50,547 nucleotides of DNA from Candidatus Eiseniibacteriota bacterium (GCA_030639555.1 DAOWCM010000001.1:1-50547), one strand, 5' to 3'; counted from the first letter of the stretch, positions 17,553 to 25,025 are shown. A program made the numbers and translations. The notes: generated by a model from the letters alone, not told the origin.

Positions 17553-17582
17553 GGCCCCGACGCTAGCGCGTCGGGGCCTTTT
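17553..17582 (+). terminator. Strong intrinsic terminator, rightward orientation
   Basis: A perfect 11-bp GC-rich stem (17553-17563 with 17568-17578) and a TAGC tetraloop are followed on the plus strand by TTTTC. On the minus strand the hairpin is followed by CTCTGAGG, so it is directional for rightward transcription. The nearest rightward gene ends at 16834, about 720 bases before. Late rightward transcripts would therefore run antisense through the last two leftward genes before stopping here. Confidence 0.85.
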
Positions 17583-17588
17583 CTGCGT

Positions 17589-17777
17589 TTAGGGCCGGAA
17601 CTCGCGCTGCTTGTCGATCAGCTCGTTCAGCCGCTTTTGCAGCCACTTCATGCCGCGCTCGTTGAGCGAGCCTTGGTACGTCATCCGGCCCTTGGGCGTG
17701 TCCAGGTCGATCGTGAACAGCGAGCAGTTGCTCGCCTTCTGCCTCGCGCGCTGTTCCTCGGTGTAGCTGACTCTCAT
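17589..17777 (-). CDS. Small hypothetical protein
   Basis: 62 residues, coupled to the gene upstream by a TGATG overlap. Basic and helical, with an N-terminal RVSYTEEQRARQKASN segment and a C-terminal helix (MKWLQKRLNELIDKQRE). No family recognised. It is the last leftward gene before the strong plus-strand hairpin. Confidence 0.5.
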   Translation of the reverse strand: MRVSYTEEQRARQKASNCSLFTIDLDTPKGRMTYQGSLNERGMKWLQKRLNELIDKQREFRP

Positions 17778-18451
17778 CAGCAGTGCTTGTTCTTCTCGCC
17801 GTCCCGGCCGCGCCCGTCGGTGCAGTGGTCGCGGCGGCCGCCGTCGGAATCCGAGTCGGAGTCATCGTCGTCGTCGTCCGAATCATCGTCCGAGTCGCCG
17901 CCGTCGTCCCCGCCGTTGTCGCCAGAGTCACCGTCGTCCCCGCCGTCGTCGCCATCAGAGTCGCCGTCGTCCCCGCCGTCGTCGCTGTCGCCCTCGCCGT
18001 TGTCACCAGAGTCGCCGTCGTTCTCGCCGTCATCCCCGGGAGGAGGTGATGCGAGGGCCGCGTGGTGCCTCTTGTGCGAGTGGCGGTGTTCAGCAGTAAT
18101 CGCCCAGTACGCGACGCCCAGGCCCACTACGGCGAGGAGCTGATTCCTCGGGCTCCACCCGAAGGGGTTCAGGTCAGAGACCGCGTTGAACTGGATGCGC
18201 GTGCCGGTGGCGGCAGTGAAAGGCACCCCGCCGGCTCGCGGCACGACGCCGCGGATGTGCAGGAACTTCTGCACCGGGCCGTCGCCGCCCCAGCGGAACT
18301 CGAGGCCGAGGTATGCACCCCGCTGCTGCTTCGTGAGCTGCAGCGCGTCGTCCAGCCCGCCCGCGTTAGACGTAGCCGCCATGGACAGGACAGCCACGAA
18401 GATCGCGGCCGCAAGCATGTAGAGGAACACTTTGCTCGGGGATCGGGTCAT
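17777..18451 (-). CDS. Exported/membrane protein with long Asp-Gly-Ser acidic tail
   Basis: 224 residues. A signal peptide spans about 1-30 (hydrophobic core VFLYMLAAAIFVAVLSMAA, predicted cut after SNA). A soluble domain follows, then a second hydrophobic segment near 105-122 (LLAVVGLGVAYWAITA), a His-rich patch (HRHSHKRHH), and about 65 residues made almost only of Asp, Gly, Ser, Glu and Asn. The tail is not the GGxGxD calcium repeat of RTX proteins. Possible roles are cation binding or an extended charged surface at the envelope (inference). Family not recognised. Confidence 0.6.
   Translation of the reverse strand: MTRSPSKVFLYMLAAAIFVAVLSMAATSNAGGLDDALQLTKQQRGAYLGLEFRWGGDGPVQKFLHIRGVVPRAGGVPFTAATGTRIQFNAVSDLNPFGWSPRNQLLAVVGLGVAYWAITAEHRHSHKRHHAALASPPPGDDGENDGDSGDNGEGDSDDGGDDGDSDGDDGGDDGDSGDNGGDDGGDSDDDSDDDDDDSDSDSDGGRRDHCTDGRGRDGEKNKHC
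17838..18040 (-). repeat. Codon-level imperfect repeat encoding the acidic tail
   Basis: Dense runs of CCGTCGTC, GAGTCGCC and GTCGTC units in irregular order, in frame with Asp/Gly/Ser codons of the leftward gene. The units are 6-15 bases and imperfect, typical of slippage-driven low-complexity coding sequence rather than a spaced array. Confidence 0.7.
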
Positions 18452-18461
18452 GGAATTTCTC

Positions 18462-18743
18462 CTATAGAAGCCAGATTGTGAGGATGGTCGCGGCCACCGT
18501 GGCGAACGTGATCGGCCAGAAGCCGCGGAAGTTGAAGTCCGGGTCGTACTCGTCGACGAACATGTCGGTGCCCTTGCCGCTCTCGCTCGGTTTCACCTCG
18601 GCGACGATGTAGCGGACGGGCGGCTTGTTGGGATTGACAACCTCCTCCCACGTGTCGCCCACGCGCTCCGCCTTCGCGATGCCGTCGACGATCCGGTACC
18701 GCCGGAACAGCACGTTCAGTCGCAGCGCCAGGTCGAGCTTCAT
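18462..18743 (-). CDS. C-tail-anchored membrane protein
   Basis: 93 residues. Soluble, charged first 70 residues and one C-terminal transmembrane segment (FWPITFATVAATILTIWLL), ending at the membrane with no tail beyond it. That gives tail-anchored topology. The start ATG at 18743 overlaps the stop of the gene upstream. No family recognised. Confidence 0.55.
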   Translation of the reverse strand: MKLDLALRLNVLFRRYRIVDGIAKAERVGDTWEEVVNPNKPPVRYIVAEVKPSESGKGTDMFVDEYDPDFNFRGFWPITFATVAATILTIWLL

Positions 18744-18946
18744 CGCTTCCTCTTCCTCATCTTGATGCTGCCCTTCTTGCGCAGCGAGCCCCAGGCGCTG
18801 TCTCCCTCGAGGTCGCCGCTCCCGCGGGAGTCCGGGTATACCTTGACTTCCATGAGCTGACCATGGACCTCGCGCGTCTCGATGCGGACGGCTGCCTCCA
18901 TCTCACTTCGGAGGGCTTCCATGCGACCCTTGATCGGTGACTTCAT
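18740..18946 (-). CDS. Small basic hypothetical protein
   Basis: 68 residues. The ATG at 18946 has GGGGAGA upstream and overlaps the TGA of the gene before it. An N-terminal helix (MEALRSEMEAAVRIETREV) is followed by a Gly/Ser/Asp segment and a very basic end (KKGSIKMRKRKR), which would suit nucleic acid or membrane surface binding. No family recognised. Confidence 0.5.
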   Translation of the reverse strand: MKSPIKGRMEALRSEMEAAVRIETREVHGQLMEVKVYPDSRGSGDLEGDSAWGSLRKKGSIKMRKRKR

Positions 18947-19254
18947 GTCAGCTTCTCCCCGGGGCAGGGTTCGGAGATGTGGCGCAGGACTGGGAAGTTC
19001 CCGAGGGTCAGCAGCGCCGCGACGGCAACCCGGAGGGTCGCCATGTATGCGTCGTGCTCGAGGGTCTTCACCAGCAGCGGGTCGGCCACCGGCCTCGCCT
19101 CGGCCACCCGGGTGTACGCTACCCCCGCCATGCGCACGTGCTCGAGTACGGACCGCAGCCACTCGTCGTAGTCGCTCGTCTTCACCCCCCGGGCGAGCTC
19201 CGTCTCTGCCGCGCGGAACGCGGCCGTGATGGCCTCCGAGGGGGTGATCGCCAC
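18943..19254 (-). CDS. Helical hypothetical protein
   Basis: 103 residues from a GTG at 19254 that shares a base with the upstream stop (TAGTG). Mostly helical (ITPSEAITAAFRAAETELAR, EWLRSVLEHVRMAG, MATLRVAVAALLTLG). Longer readings further upstream are rejected because they run antisense-like through the neighbouring gene. No family recognised. Confidence 0.55.
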   Translation of the reverse strand: MAITPSEAITAAFRAAETELARGVKTSDYDEWLRSVLEHVRMAGVAYTRVAEARPVADPLLVKTLEHDAYMATLRVAVAALLTLGNFPVLRHISEPCPGEKLT

Positions 19255-19727
19255 TATCCGGTCGCCTTCACGCACAGCTCGCAGCCGGCGACCGCGTTCA
19301 TGTGGTACGGGCAGTTCACCTCGAGAGGCTTGCCCTCCATCTCCGTGATGATGTTGCTGTACTTGTCGAGCAGCCGCTGCGCCGCGCCGGCCGGCGGCCG
19401 GTCGTCGTCCAGGGAGTCGGTCGCCTCGGCGTCGAGGATGATCCCCAGGCACGCCTTCGCGTGCCCCAGGTGGTGCAGCCCGCTGTCGGCGGCGTTCTCC
19501 TCCCCGTCGAGCCACGCGAGCAGGTGCCGCTGGCAAGCCGCGATGTAGACTGTCGCGATCACCTTCTTCTCGCGCCAGTTGAACGGGCCGTACTTCACGG
19601 CGCCGTTCCGCATGGCCATCGCCTCGTGGATGAGGCCGGCGGTCGGCAGGAGGTGCAGCGGGACCTTCTTGAGTCCGATGCGGTCCTTGGGATTCATCTC
19701 GCGGTTGTCCTTGGGGCTCTCACTCAC
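19254..19727 (-). CDS. DUF5664 / dATP-dGTP diphosphohydrolase N-terminal-type protein
   Basis: 157 residues, GTG start overlapping the helicase stop (GTGA). The core DRIGLKKVPLHLLPTAGLIHEAM, followed by GAVKYGPFNWRE and RHLLAWLDGEE..DSGLHHLGHAKAC, matches the phage DUF5664 family, annotated as a dATP/dGTP diphosphohydrolase N-terminal domain. The Glu, Asp and His residues in the two helices would be the metal-binding set of an all-alpha NTP pyrophosphohydrolase. A CP..H.....C..C group near the C-terminus may bind zinc. Likely role: adjusting dNTP pools for replication (inference from family). Confidence 0.75.
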   Translation of the reverse strand: MSESPKDNREMNPKDRIGLKKVPLHLLPTAGLIHEAMAMRNGAVKYGPFNWREKKVIATVYIAACQRHLLAWLDGEENAADSGLHHLGHAKACLGIILDAEATDSLDDDRPPAGAAQRLLDKYSNIITEMEGKPLEVNCPYHMNAVAGCELCVKATG

Positions 19728-21157
19728 TGGTGTATCTCCTCAACTAGCGCGGCCTTCAAGTCGCTCTGCTTGCGGTCCTTCCGCTTCAGAACGCCCGAGA
19801 CCACGCTGTCATAGGTGTCTCTCGCGACCAGATGGTACACGAACACTGTATCCGATTTCTGTCCCTGCCGGTATAGCCGGCGGTTGAGCTGGTCGTACAT
19901 TTCGAGGTCCCAGGGGAGCGTGAACCAGACGATCGCATTCGAGCCTTCCTGCATGTTGAGCCCGTGGGCCCCGGCCTGCGGCTGGACTAGGATCACTGGA
20001 TGCTTCCCGGCATTCCACTCCCGTTGTATCCTCGCTGTTTCTGCAGGTTTCGTGCCTCCCCCGATCACCGGCGTGTCCTTGCCGATCCGCTGTCTAATCG
20101 CCTCTGCCTCGCTCCTGAACCAGTATGCGACCAAGGTGGGGCGGCCCGACTCTGCCAGGAGATCCTCGAGGGCGTCCAGCTTCTCTTTATGGACGGCGTG
20201 CCACCGCTTGCACTTATCGTCTGAGTAGAGGATCCCGCTCGCGATCTGCTGGAGCTTCACGAGGGTGCCGTCCATGAGAACGTCCTCGCCATCCTCGAAC
20301 CAGCCGACGCCGTGATTCTTGACGGTCTCGTAGAGCTCGAGGGCCTGGTCCGGGATCTTGACGGGCACCTCCGTCCGCACCAGTTCGGGCATGTCCAGCC
20401 AGTCCTCGGCACGCATGCACGTGATGTGCGGAGCGATGAGGTCCCGCACCTCCTCAAACGCCCCGTCCAGGGGGGTGTACTTCATGAACCTGCGGCTCGG
20501 GGGTCCGACCTGCCTCCCGTCGAACCATCGCTTCTGATACTCCGTGATCCGGTCGTCGAGGGCCTCGCCGCGGTCGAGTATCAGCATCTGGCCGTGCAGG
20601 TCCATGATGCCGTTCGGAATGGGGGTGCCGGTGAGGATCGTGCGGCGGCCGAAGTCCCCGAGGTAGCGGCGCAGCACCTTCATCCGGCGGCCGGTGGACC
20701 GCTTGAAGCGGGTGGACTCGTCGACGGTGAGCATCTCCGGGCGCCCGCGCCAGTCCTTCCACGGGCCCGACTTCCACACGACCCGGTACTTGCGCTTACT
20801 GCCGGGCCGCGTCTTCTGCACCACTGGCCCGCCGAACAGCTTCTCGATGGACTCCGGGTTGATCAGGAACACGTCGCCATCCGGGGGGTCGGCCACGTCA
20901 TGCTGGTGCAGGTTGACGACGCGGATGTCGCGGAACTGGCTCCACTTCTCCTGCTCGTCGGGCCACGTCGTGTAGCAGACGCGGAGCGGGGCGATCACCA
21001 GGGCCCGCTCCACGTCGCACGCCGCGCGCATCCGCCTGAACGCCTCGAGGATGCACGCCGTCTTGCCCAGGCCCGGGTCCATGAACAGGCCGTGGTAGGG
21101 ATCCGCAATCACGTTGCAGATTGCTCGCTCCTGATAGGCGTGCGGCTCGAAGATCAT
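19724..21157 (-). CDS. SNF2-family SF2 helicase/translocase
   Basis: 477 residues. An ATP-driven double-stranded DNA translocase of the SNF2 group common in phages. Motif I is MDPGLGKT (Lys32), motif Ia VIAPLRVC, motif II is DEST (Asp146-Glu147) instead of DEAH, motif III LTGTPIPNG, and motif VI QLNRRLYRQGQ near residue 430. Both RecA lobes are complete. It is encoded beside a VRR-NUC nuclease, a pairing often seen in phages and suggestive of joint processing of replication or recombination intermediates. The start ATG overlaps the upstream stop. Confidence 0.9.
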   Translation of the reverse strand: MIFEPHAYQERAICNVIADPYHGLFMDPGLGKTACILEAFRRMRAACDVERALVIAPLRVCYTTWPDEQEKWSQFRDIRVVNLHQHDVADPPDGDVFLINPESIEKLFGGPVVQKTRPGSKRKYRVVWKSGPWKDWRGRPEMLTVDESTRFKRSTGRRMKVLRRYLGDFGRRTILTGTPIPNGIMDLHGQMLILDRGEALDDRITEYQKRWFDGRQVGPPSRRFMKYTPLDGAFEEVRDLIAPHITCMRAEDWLDMPELVRTEVPVKIPDQALELYETVKNHGVGWFEDGEDVLMDGTLVKLQQIASGILYSDDKCKRWHAVHKEKLDALEDLLAESGRPTLVAYWFRSEAEAIRQRIGKDTPVIGGGTKPAETARIQREWNAGKHPVILVQPQAGAHGLNMQEGSNAIVWFTLPWDLEMYDQLNRRLYRQGQKSDTVFVYHLVARDTYDSVVSGVLKRKDRKQSDLKAALVEEIHQ

Positions 21158-21417
21158 ATAACTTTAGAATTCCTCCGCCGGTGCGGCGCCCCGTGCTGCT
21201 CCATGCAGGCGATGCCGAGCGCAACGATCTTCCGCACCGCGTCGAGCTTGGGGACGCCTTGGGATGTAGTGCCCGCCACGTGCACGAGCTGATTCGTGTA
21301 CTCCGCGATGTAGAGCGAGAACTCGTCGATCGTGTGCTCGGGTTCTCCCCACTTGTCGGCCTGGTAGTCTCGCTCGCTCTTGATTGCCTTGTTGATCTCG
21401 TCAAGCGTCGTCGTCAT
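21154..21417 (-). CDS. Small MazG-like/hypothetical phage protein
   Basis: 87 residues. The stretch KSERDYQADKWGE..HTIDEFSLYIAEYTNQ, then a second helix with DAVRKIVALGIACMEQHG, recalls a widespread small phage protein resembling the four-helix all-alpha NTP pyrophosphohydrolase core (E..YQ..KWG...H...E). A nucleotide-pool role is plausible but some catalytic acids of true MazG are not obvious. Overlaps the nuclease gene by 17 bases and the helicase by 4. Confidence 0.6.
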   Translation of the reverse strand: MTTTLDEINKAIKSERDYQADKWGEPEHTIDEFSLYIAEYTNQLVHVAGTTSQGVPKLDAVRKIVALGIACMEQHGAPHRRRNSKVI

Positions 21418-21700
21418 CTGTGTGTCCTCTTTCCCATGATTGAATCCATGCCTTCACGTCGTCCGGGTGCTCCAGGACGACGACCTCGAATCCGAGTTTG
21501 CGAAGCAGCTTGTGCCACAGTCGCTGCGCGCGGCGGGTGCTGCCGCCCGGCGCCTTCTCCTCGACGAACGCGACGCGACCGAACGGAGCCAGGACCATGT
21601 CGTCCGGGAACCCGGTCGCCAGGGAGTCTGTCTTGATGCAGTGCCACTCGCGGGCCTTACATTCTCTGGTGAGCGTCGATCTTACGGCGGATTCGCGCAT
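21401..21700 (-). CDS. VRR-NUC domain nuclease
   Basis: 99 residues, the stand-alone VRR-NUC size typical of phages. A PD-(D/E)XK nuclease of the group that acts on branched or junction DNA. Visible core: ATGFPDDMVLAPFGRVAFVEEKAPGG, with the PD Asp, the E-x-K pair (here Glu-Glu-Lys) and AQRLWHKLLRKLGFEVVVL as the closing helix and strand. GGAG lies 7 bases before the ATG. The start lies inside the previous gene (44-base overlap). Likely partner: the SNF2 helicase encoded just downstream. Confidence 0.85.
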   Translation of the reverse strand: MRESAVRSTLTRECKAREWHCIKTDSLATGFPDDMVLAPFGRVAFVEEKAPGGSTRRAQRLWHKLLRKLGFEVVVLEHPDDVKAWIQSWERGHTDDDDA

Positions 21701-22085
21701 CGTAGAACTCCAGTGTCTCCTTGAGCTCGTTCGGCAACCACGGCAGCTTGAATCGTGACGCGAGCTGTTTCCTCTTCACTTCGGGATCGACCGCGACGAT
21801 GTCGAACACCTGCCTCATCGTCACGGCGCCGAAGTCGTCCTGGGTGAACCAGCAGCACGCCTTCGCCCAGTTCATCAGGGCGAGGTAGATGATAAACATG
21901 CGGGGGCGGCTTGGCCCGTACTTGAAGCTGCGGAGGGGCTTTCTAGTCAGTAGCTTCTCGATGAACTCTCGATTCTCGAGGAGAGTTGTGTAGCTCTCGT
22001 TGAGTGCCCGCTCCGCGTCCTCGAGCACGGCGCAGTAGAGCCCGGTCGCACCCCCGCCGTAGGATCCCCCGCCCCACTCGCTCAC
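21657..22085 (-). CDS. Hypothetical protein coupled to a duplicated start junction
   Basis: 142 residues. The start is GTG at 22085, overlapping the TGA of the small gene upstream, with GAGAGG as ribosome site. A Gly-rich head (EWGGGSYGGGATG) is followed by a long helical body with many aromatic residues (MFIIYLALMNWAKACCWF). No family recognised. The stop-start junction before it is an exact copy of the junction between the DNA polymerase and the next gene. Confidence 0.55.
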   Translation of the reverse strand: MSEWGGGSYGGGATGLYCAVLEDAERALNESYTTLLENREFIEKLLTRKPLRSFKYGPSRPRMFIIYLALMNWAKACCWFTQDDFGAVTMRQVFDIVAVDPEVKRKQLASRFKLPWLPNELKETLEFYDARIRRKIDAHQRM

Positions 22086-22102
22086 TTCCGGTACCTCTCG
22101 GC
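22081..22102 (-). repeat. 22-base direct repeat, copy 1 (RBS plus GTGA junction)
   Basis: Identical to 22242-22263. Read leftward it encodes the last residues ERYRK, contains the GAGAGG ribosome-binding site and the overlapping GTG start/TGA stop for the next gene. The copies are 161 bases apart, the length of one intervening small gene. Confidence 0.85.
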
Positions 22103-22246
22103 TTTCACAGTGTCATAAGCCCGCTGCGCTTGCTCCTTGGTCGTTTCGATTCCTTCACGGGCCTGCAAGGTTTGGATCACAGACACCATTAGCTTTCGTC
22201 GAAGATCGAGATCAGCCAGAAGGGTTCTGATGTCGACGCGTCTCAC
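22082..22246 (-). CDS. Small protein between DNA polymerase and the next gene
   Basis: 54 residues, too short to stand out by length alone, but its GTG start at 22246 overlaps the polymerase stop with GAGAGG in place. Sequence starts RRVDIRTLLADLDLRRKLMV and is helical throughout; the last six residues (AERYRK) equal the last six of the polymerase because both ends lie in the duplicated 22-base segment. No family recognised; a product of a duplication event is likely. Confidence 0.6.
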   Translation of the reverse strand: MRRVDIRTLLADLDLRRKLMVSVIQTLQAREGIETTKEQAQRAYDTVKAERYRK

Positions 22247-22263
22247 TTCCGGTACCTCTCGGC
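22242..22263 (-). repeat. 22-base direct repeat, copy 2 (RBS plus GTGA junction)
   Basis: Exact copy of 22081-22102. It forms the 3' end of the DNA polymerase gene and the ribosome site and start of the following small gene. Confidence 0.85.
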
Positions 22264-24342
22264 ACGCCAACCGTCGGCGGCAATCGGAAAGTCGAGCGCC
22301 CACTTCGGCCGCTCGTTCAGAATCTGCTTGAACTCCTCGAGGGAGCCCTGGCCCTTCGGGACCTCGGCCACGATCTCGTCGTGGACGGTGAGGATGATCG
22401 GGTAGCCGGCACGCTCCGCCCGGAGCATGGCCTCCGCCATGATGTCGCGGCACAGCGCCTGCACGATGTTCTCCGTCAGCTTCCCGCCGTACGTCTTGCA
22501 ATTCGGGATCCACAGGTTCGGGGCGTACGTCGCGTACCCGGTGAAATGCAGCGCGGGTCGCTTGAACTTCTCATCCAGGTCGATGCGCGGGTCTAGGTAC
22601 GAGAGGAGCCTGCCGCTGGGGAGTCTGCAGTGCAGGAATCGGCCCAGCACCTTGAAGCGCACGTGGCCGAACTCGACGAGCTTGCCCGGGTTGCGGACCG
22701 CCCTCGAGGCCGCCCGGTCGACGCCATACCAGAACTCGCAGATGCGCCACCGAGCGTCCCGCCAGTCGCGGACAATCGTCTCGGACTGCTCGTCGGTGAG
22801 CTCGATACCCATGCCGTCGGCATAGTTCACGAGGGCCCGCCACCCCATCTGATAGCCGCACCCTAGCGTGGCGATCTTCCCGTTGCCGCGCTCCAGCTTA
22901 TCGGCCTTCGTGATGCGGCGACCGTACATCTGGGACGCGGTCCACGTGTAGATGTCCCAGTCTGCCTTCGGGTCCGCGTCCAGGTCGGCGAACGCCTGTA
23001 GCATCTCCTTGTCGCCCGCCACCCACGCCGTGCCGCGGGCCTCGATCGCGGAGTAGTCGGCCGCGAGGAGGTCGTGCCCCGGCGCGGCTATGATCGCGCC
23101 GCGCAGGATGCTCGAGAGGAGCGTCATGATGTTGTCGTGCCCGTAGAGCATGCACAGGTCGTCGTAGTCGTACCGGAGCACGTCTGCGCAGACGCCGTCG
23201 ATGTCGTCCGGGCAGTTGCGCGGCAGGTTGTGGGGCTGGATGCCCGCGCCGCCCCACCGGCCGGTCGTCGCCGCGTGGTAGCGCATCGTCTCCCGCACCC
23301 GATCGTCCTCGGGGTCCATGCGGTTGATCATGGCGCGGTACTTCTTGGTGGACGTCTTGTTCAGCGCCAGCCAGAGCTCGATCGCGCGCTGGGAGGGCTG
23401 GTCTTCGACGCTGCCAAGCATCTTCCTGAGGGACTTACCTTCGGTGGTCTCCTTCTCCTCGAAGTGCTCCACGCCAGTGTCCGCGTCGATGATCTTCTTC
23501 AGCTTCACCGGCACCTCGGTGCCGCGGCTGCGCAGCCACTCCTTGAACTTCTCCCGGTGGGTCTCCTTCTCGACGGCGAAGTAGGTCACCGCGGAGAGCT
23601 GGTCGCGCATGGCCGCCTCGGCGAGCGCGCCCACCTCGAGGGCCTTCATCGCGAGCGCCCGGTCGATGCGGAGCCCGCGGAAGTTGATCGTCTGGTCGAG
23701 CTGCCATATCTCCAGCTCGGTGCCGCTCAGCGGGCGCAGGGCGCGGCCGACGGCCTTCTCGGAGCGCACGTCCTGCACGCAGTATTTCATCACCCTCAGG
23801 ACGTCCTTGCGCTTCTGGTGCCACTTCGAGTCCGGGTCGCCCCTCGTCGGCTTGCGGACCTTCGTGAGCTTCATCATGGCCTTGTGGCCTTCCATGTCCT
23901 TCTGCTGGCCCAGCCCGAGGTCTTTGCAGACGTGCTCGAGCTTGCGGCGGAGTGCGAACGCCGCGGCGGCCGAGGCGGAGCAGCGCCACTGCCAGTCCTG
24001 CACCGCAGGCCAGCCGTAGCGCTCTACCATGATCCAGCGCCAGATGCAGCGCTCGAAGTGCGCGCCGTGGGCCTCGAACAGCTCGCCAGCGTCGATGCGC
24101 TCGAACAGCTCGAGGGGATCGGGCGGCCGCTCGAAGTTCGAGTGCGTCCGGTCGCGCTTCCGCTGCGCCTGCAGGTAGCTCAAGTCCTCGATGCCCGGGT
24201 GCCACACGTGGACCGGGTTGTAGTCCCGGCTGTAGCTCCAGCATAGGACGAGGATCTCCGTCGACGGGTGGCGCGAGTAGAGGTAGGACCCGACGTCCTT
24301 GATGCTCACCTCGGAGCGGGTCTCGAAGTCGCCGAAGATCAT
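22243..24342 (-). CDS. Family A DNA polymerase with 3'-5' exonuclease domain
   Basis: 699 residues, start ATG at 24342 overlapping the upstream stop. Replicative polymerase of the phage Pol I group. The N-terminal proofreading domain begins immediately with Asp5 and Glu7 (FGDFETRS) and has the Exo III type Y187xxxD191. The polymerase domain shows motif A DYSAIEAR (Asp429), motif B RGNGKIATLGCGYQMG (485-500) and motif C VHDE (His654-Glu656). No 5'-nuclease domain is attached. All key residues are present, so it should be active in synthesis and proofreading. It lies in the leftward replication block. Confidence 0.95.
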   Translation of the reverse strand: MIFGDFETRSEVSIKDVGSYLYSRHPSTEILVLCWSYSRDYNPVHVWHPGIEDLSYLQAQRKRDRTHSNFERPPDPLELFERIDAGELFEAHGAHFERCIWRWIMVERYGWPAVQDWQWRCSASAAAAFALRRKLEHVCKDLGLGQQKDMEGHKAMMKLTKVRKPTRGDPDSKWHQKRKDVLRVMKYCVQDVRSEKAVGRALRPLSGTELEIWQLDQTINFRGLRIDRALAMKALEVGALAEAAMRDQLSAVTYFAVEKETHREKFKEWLRSRGTEVPVKLKKIIDADTGVEHFEEKETTEGKSLRKMLGSVEDQPSQRAIELWLALNKTSTKKYRAMINRMDPEDDRVRETMRYHAATTGRWGGAGIQPHNLPRNCPDDIDGVCADVLRYDYDDLCMLYGHDNIMTLLSSILRGAIIAAPGHDLLAADYSAIEARGTAWVAGDKEMLQAFADLDADPKADWDIYTWTASQMYGRRITKADKLERGNGKIATLGCGYQMGWRALVNYADGMGIELTDEQSETIVRDWRDARWRICEFWYGVDRAASRAVRNPGKLVEFGHVRFKVLGRFLHCRLPSGRLLSYLDPRIDLDEKFKRPALHFTGYATYAPNLWIPNCKTYGGKLTENIVQALCRDIMAEAMLRAERAGYPIILTVHDEIVAEVPKGQGSLEEFKQILNERPKWALDFPIAADGWRAERYRK

Positions 24343-24596
24343 CCGCGGAACTTCCAGGCCATGCCCAGCCAGATGCAGTTGAAGAAGACGATCGCCGTCC
24401 CCGCGGTGAACGACGCCCACTGCCCCAGCGACGGGTAGTAGTACAGGTTCCAGAATCCCCAGGAGGTGAAGAACACCATGGACCCGAAGTTCACGCCGCG
24501 AACCTGGCGCGACTTGTAGAGGGCCACGCAGTTCGCGAAGATCGCGACCGCTCCCCATCCCTCGAACATGGCGTTGATGAAGTCGGCGTAGTTCAT
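24339..24596 (-). CDS. Three-TM small membrane protein, PQ-loop-like
   Basis: 85 residues. Three hydrophobic helices with a loop KSRQVRGVNFGSMVFFTSWG and the motif GFWNLYYYPSLGQW. This recalls a family of small phage membrane proteins resembling a half-size PQ-loop/SemiSWEET unit; if so, it would dimerise in the inner membrane. Substrate unknown. Weak ribosome site. ATG of the polymerase overlaps its stop. Confidence 0.6.
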   Translation of the reverse strand: MNYADFINAMFEGWGAVAIFANCVALYKSRQVRGVNFGSMVFFTSWGFWNLYYYPSLGQWASFTAGTAIVFFNCIWLGMAWKFRG

Positions 24597-24603
24597 CGCG
24601 GCA

Positions 24604-24804
24604 CTACGACCCGTGGATGGGGCAGTGGGCGTCGTTCGCCGCGCTTCTCTTGCAGGAGCAGACCATGCGTACGAGCAGCACACACTCTCCCGCATCTTCT
24701 ATGCGTACACTCGCAACATCTCCCCAGCAGTCGCACCCCTCGGTGTTGACCGTTAGATCCTGAGGCATCTCGGTCAGCGCGGCGATCAGCTCGGCGACGG
24801 TCAT
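24604..24804 (-). CDS. Small cysteine-containing hypothetical protein
   Basis: 66 residues, start ATG at 24804 in an ATGA overlap. The opening MTVAELIAALTEMPQDLTV, with a later CDCWGDVASVRIED, is a pattern seen in short phage proteins of unknown role that open with a helix and a two-strand unit. The end CSCK...DAHCPIH could bind a metal with the CDC pair. Function unknown. Confidence 0.55.
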   Translation of the reverse strand: MTVAELIAALTEMPQDLTVNTEGCDCWGDVASVRIEDAGECVLLVRMVCSCKRSAANDAHCPIHGS

Positions 24805-25025
24805 CCGAACCATCCGTATAGGTCGATGCCCACGAATACTATGCTCCACACGATGAACCCGGTGAGGCGCGTTCGGATCCCGAGAATGATGAACAAGACG
24901 TCCCCCGCGATGCGGGCGATCCACCCGGACGGAATGCCCAGCGCGACGAGCGCTAGGCCGCCGGCCAGGAGCATGAAGCCGACGTGGCAGATCAGGTCGT
25001 TGGTCCGGTGGCGGTAGTCCGTCAT
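24801..25025 (-). CDS. Small multi-TM membrane protein
   Basis: 74 residues with two to three hydrophobic segments (VGFMLLAGGLALVALGI, IAGDVLFIILGI, LTGFIVWSIVFVGIDLYGWF) and short polar loops. ATGA overlaps on both sides place it within the translationally coupled array, and GGAG precedes the ATG. No family recognised. Confidence 0.55.
   Translation of the reverse strand: MTDYRHRTNDLICHVGFMLLAGGLALVALGIPSGWIARIAGDVLFIILGIRTRLTGFIVWSIVFVGIDLYGWFG

Noticed and set aside
17838..18040. Repeated CCGTCGTC-like units that could suggest a CRISPR array.
   Set aside because: Units are short, imperfect and without constant spacers, and they are in frame with an Asp/Gly/Ser tail.
17777..18451. RTX calcium-binding repeats.
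   Set aside because: The GGxGxD nonapeptide pattern is absent; the sequence is irregular Asp/Gly/Ser.
19254..24342. A Z-genome (2-aminoadenine) system suggested by the DUF5664 protein beside a family A polymerase.
   Set aside because: No PurZ or DatZ-like gene was seen in the window, and DUF5664 is common in ordinary phages.
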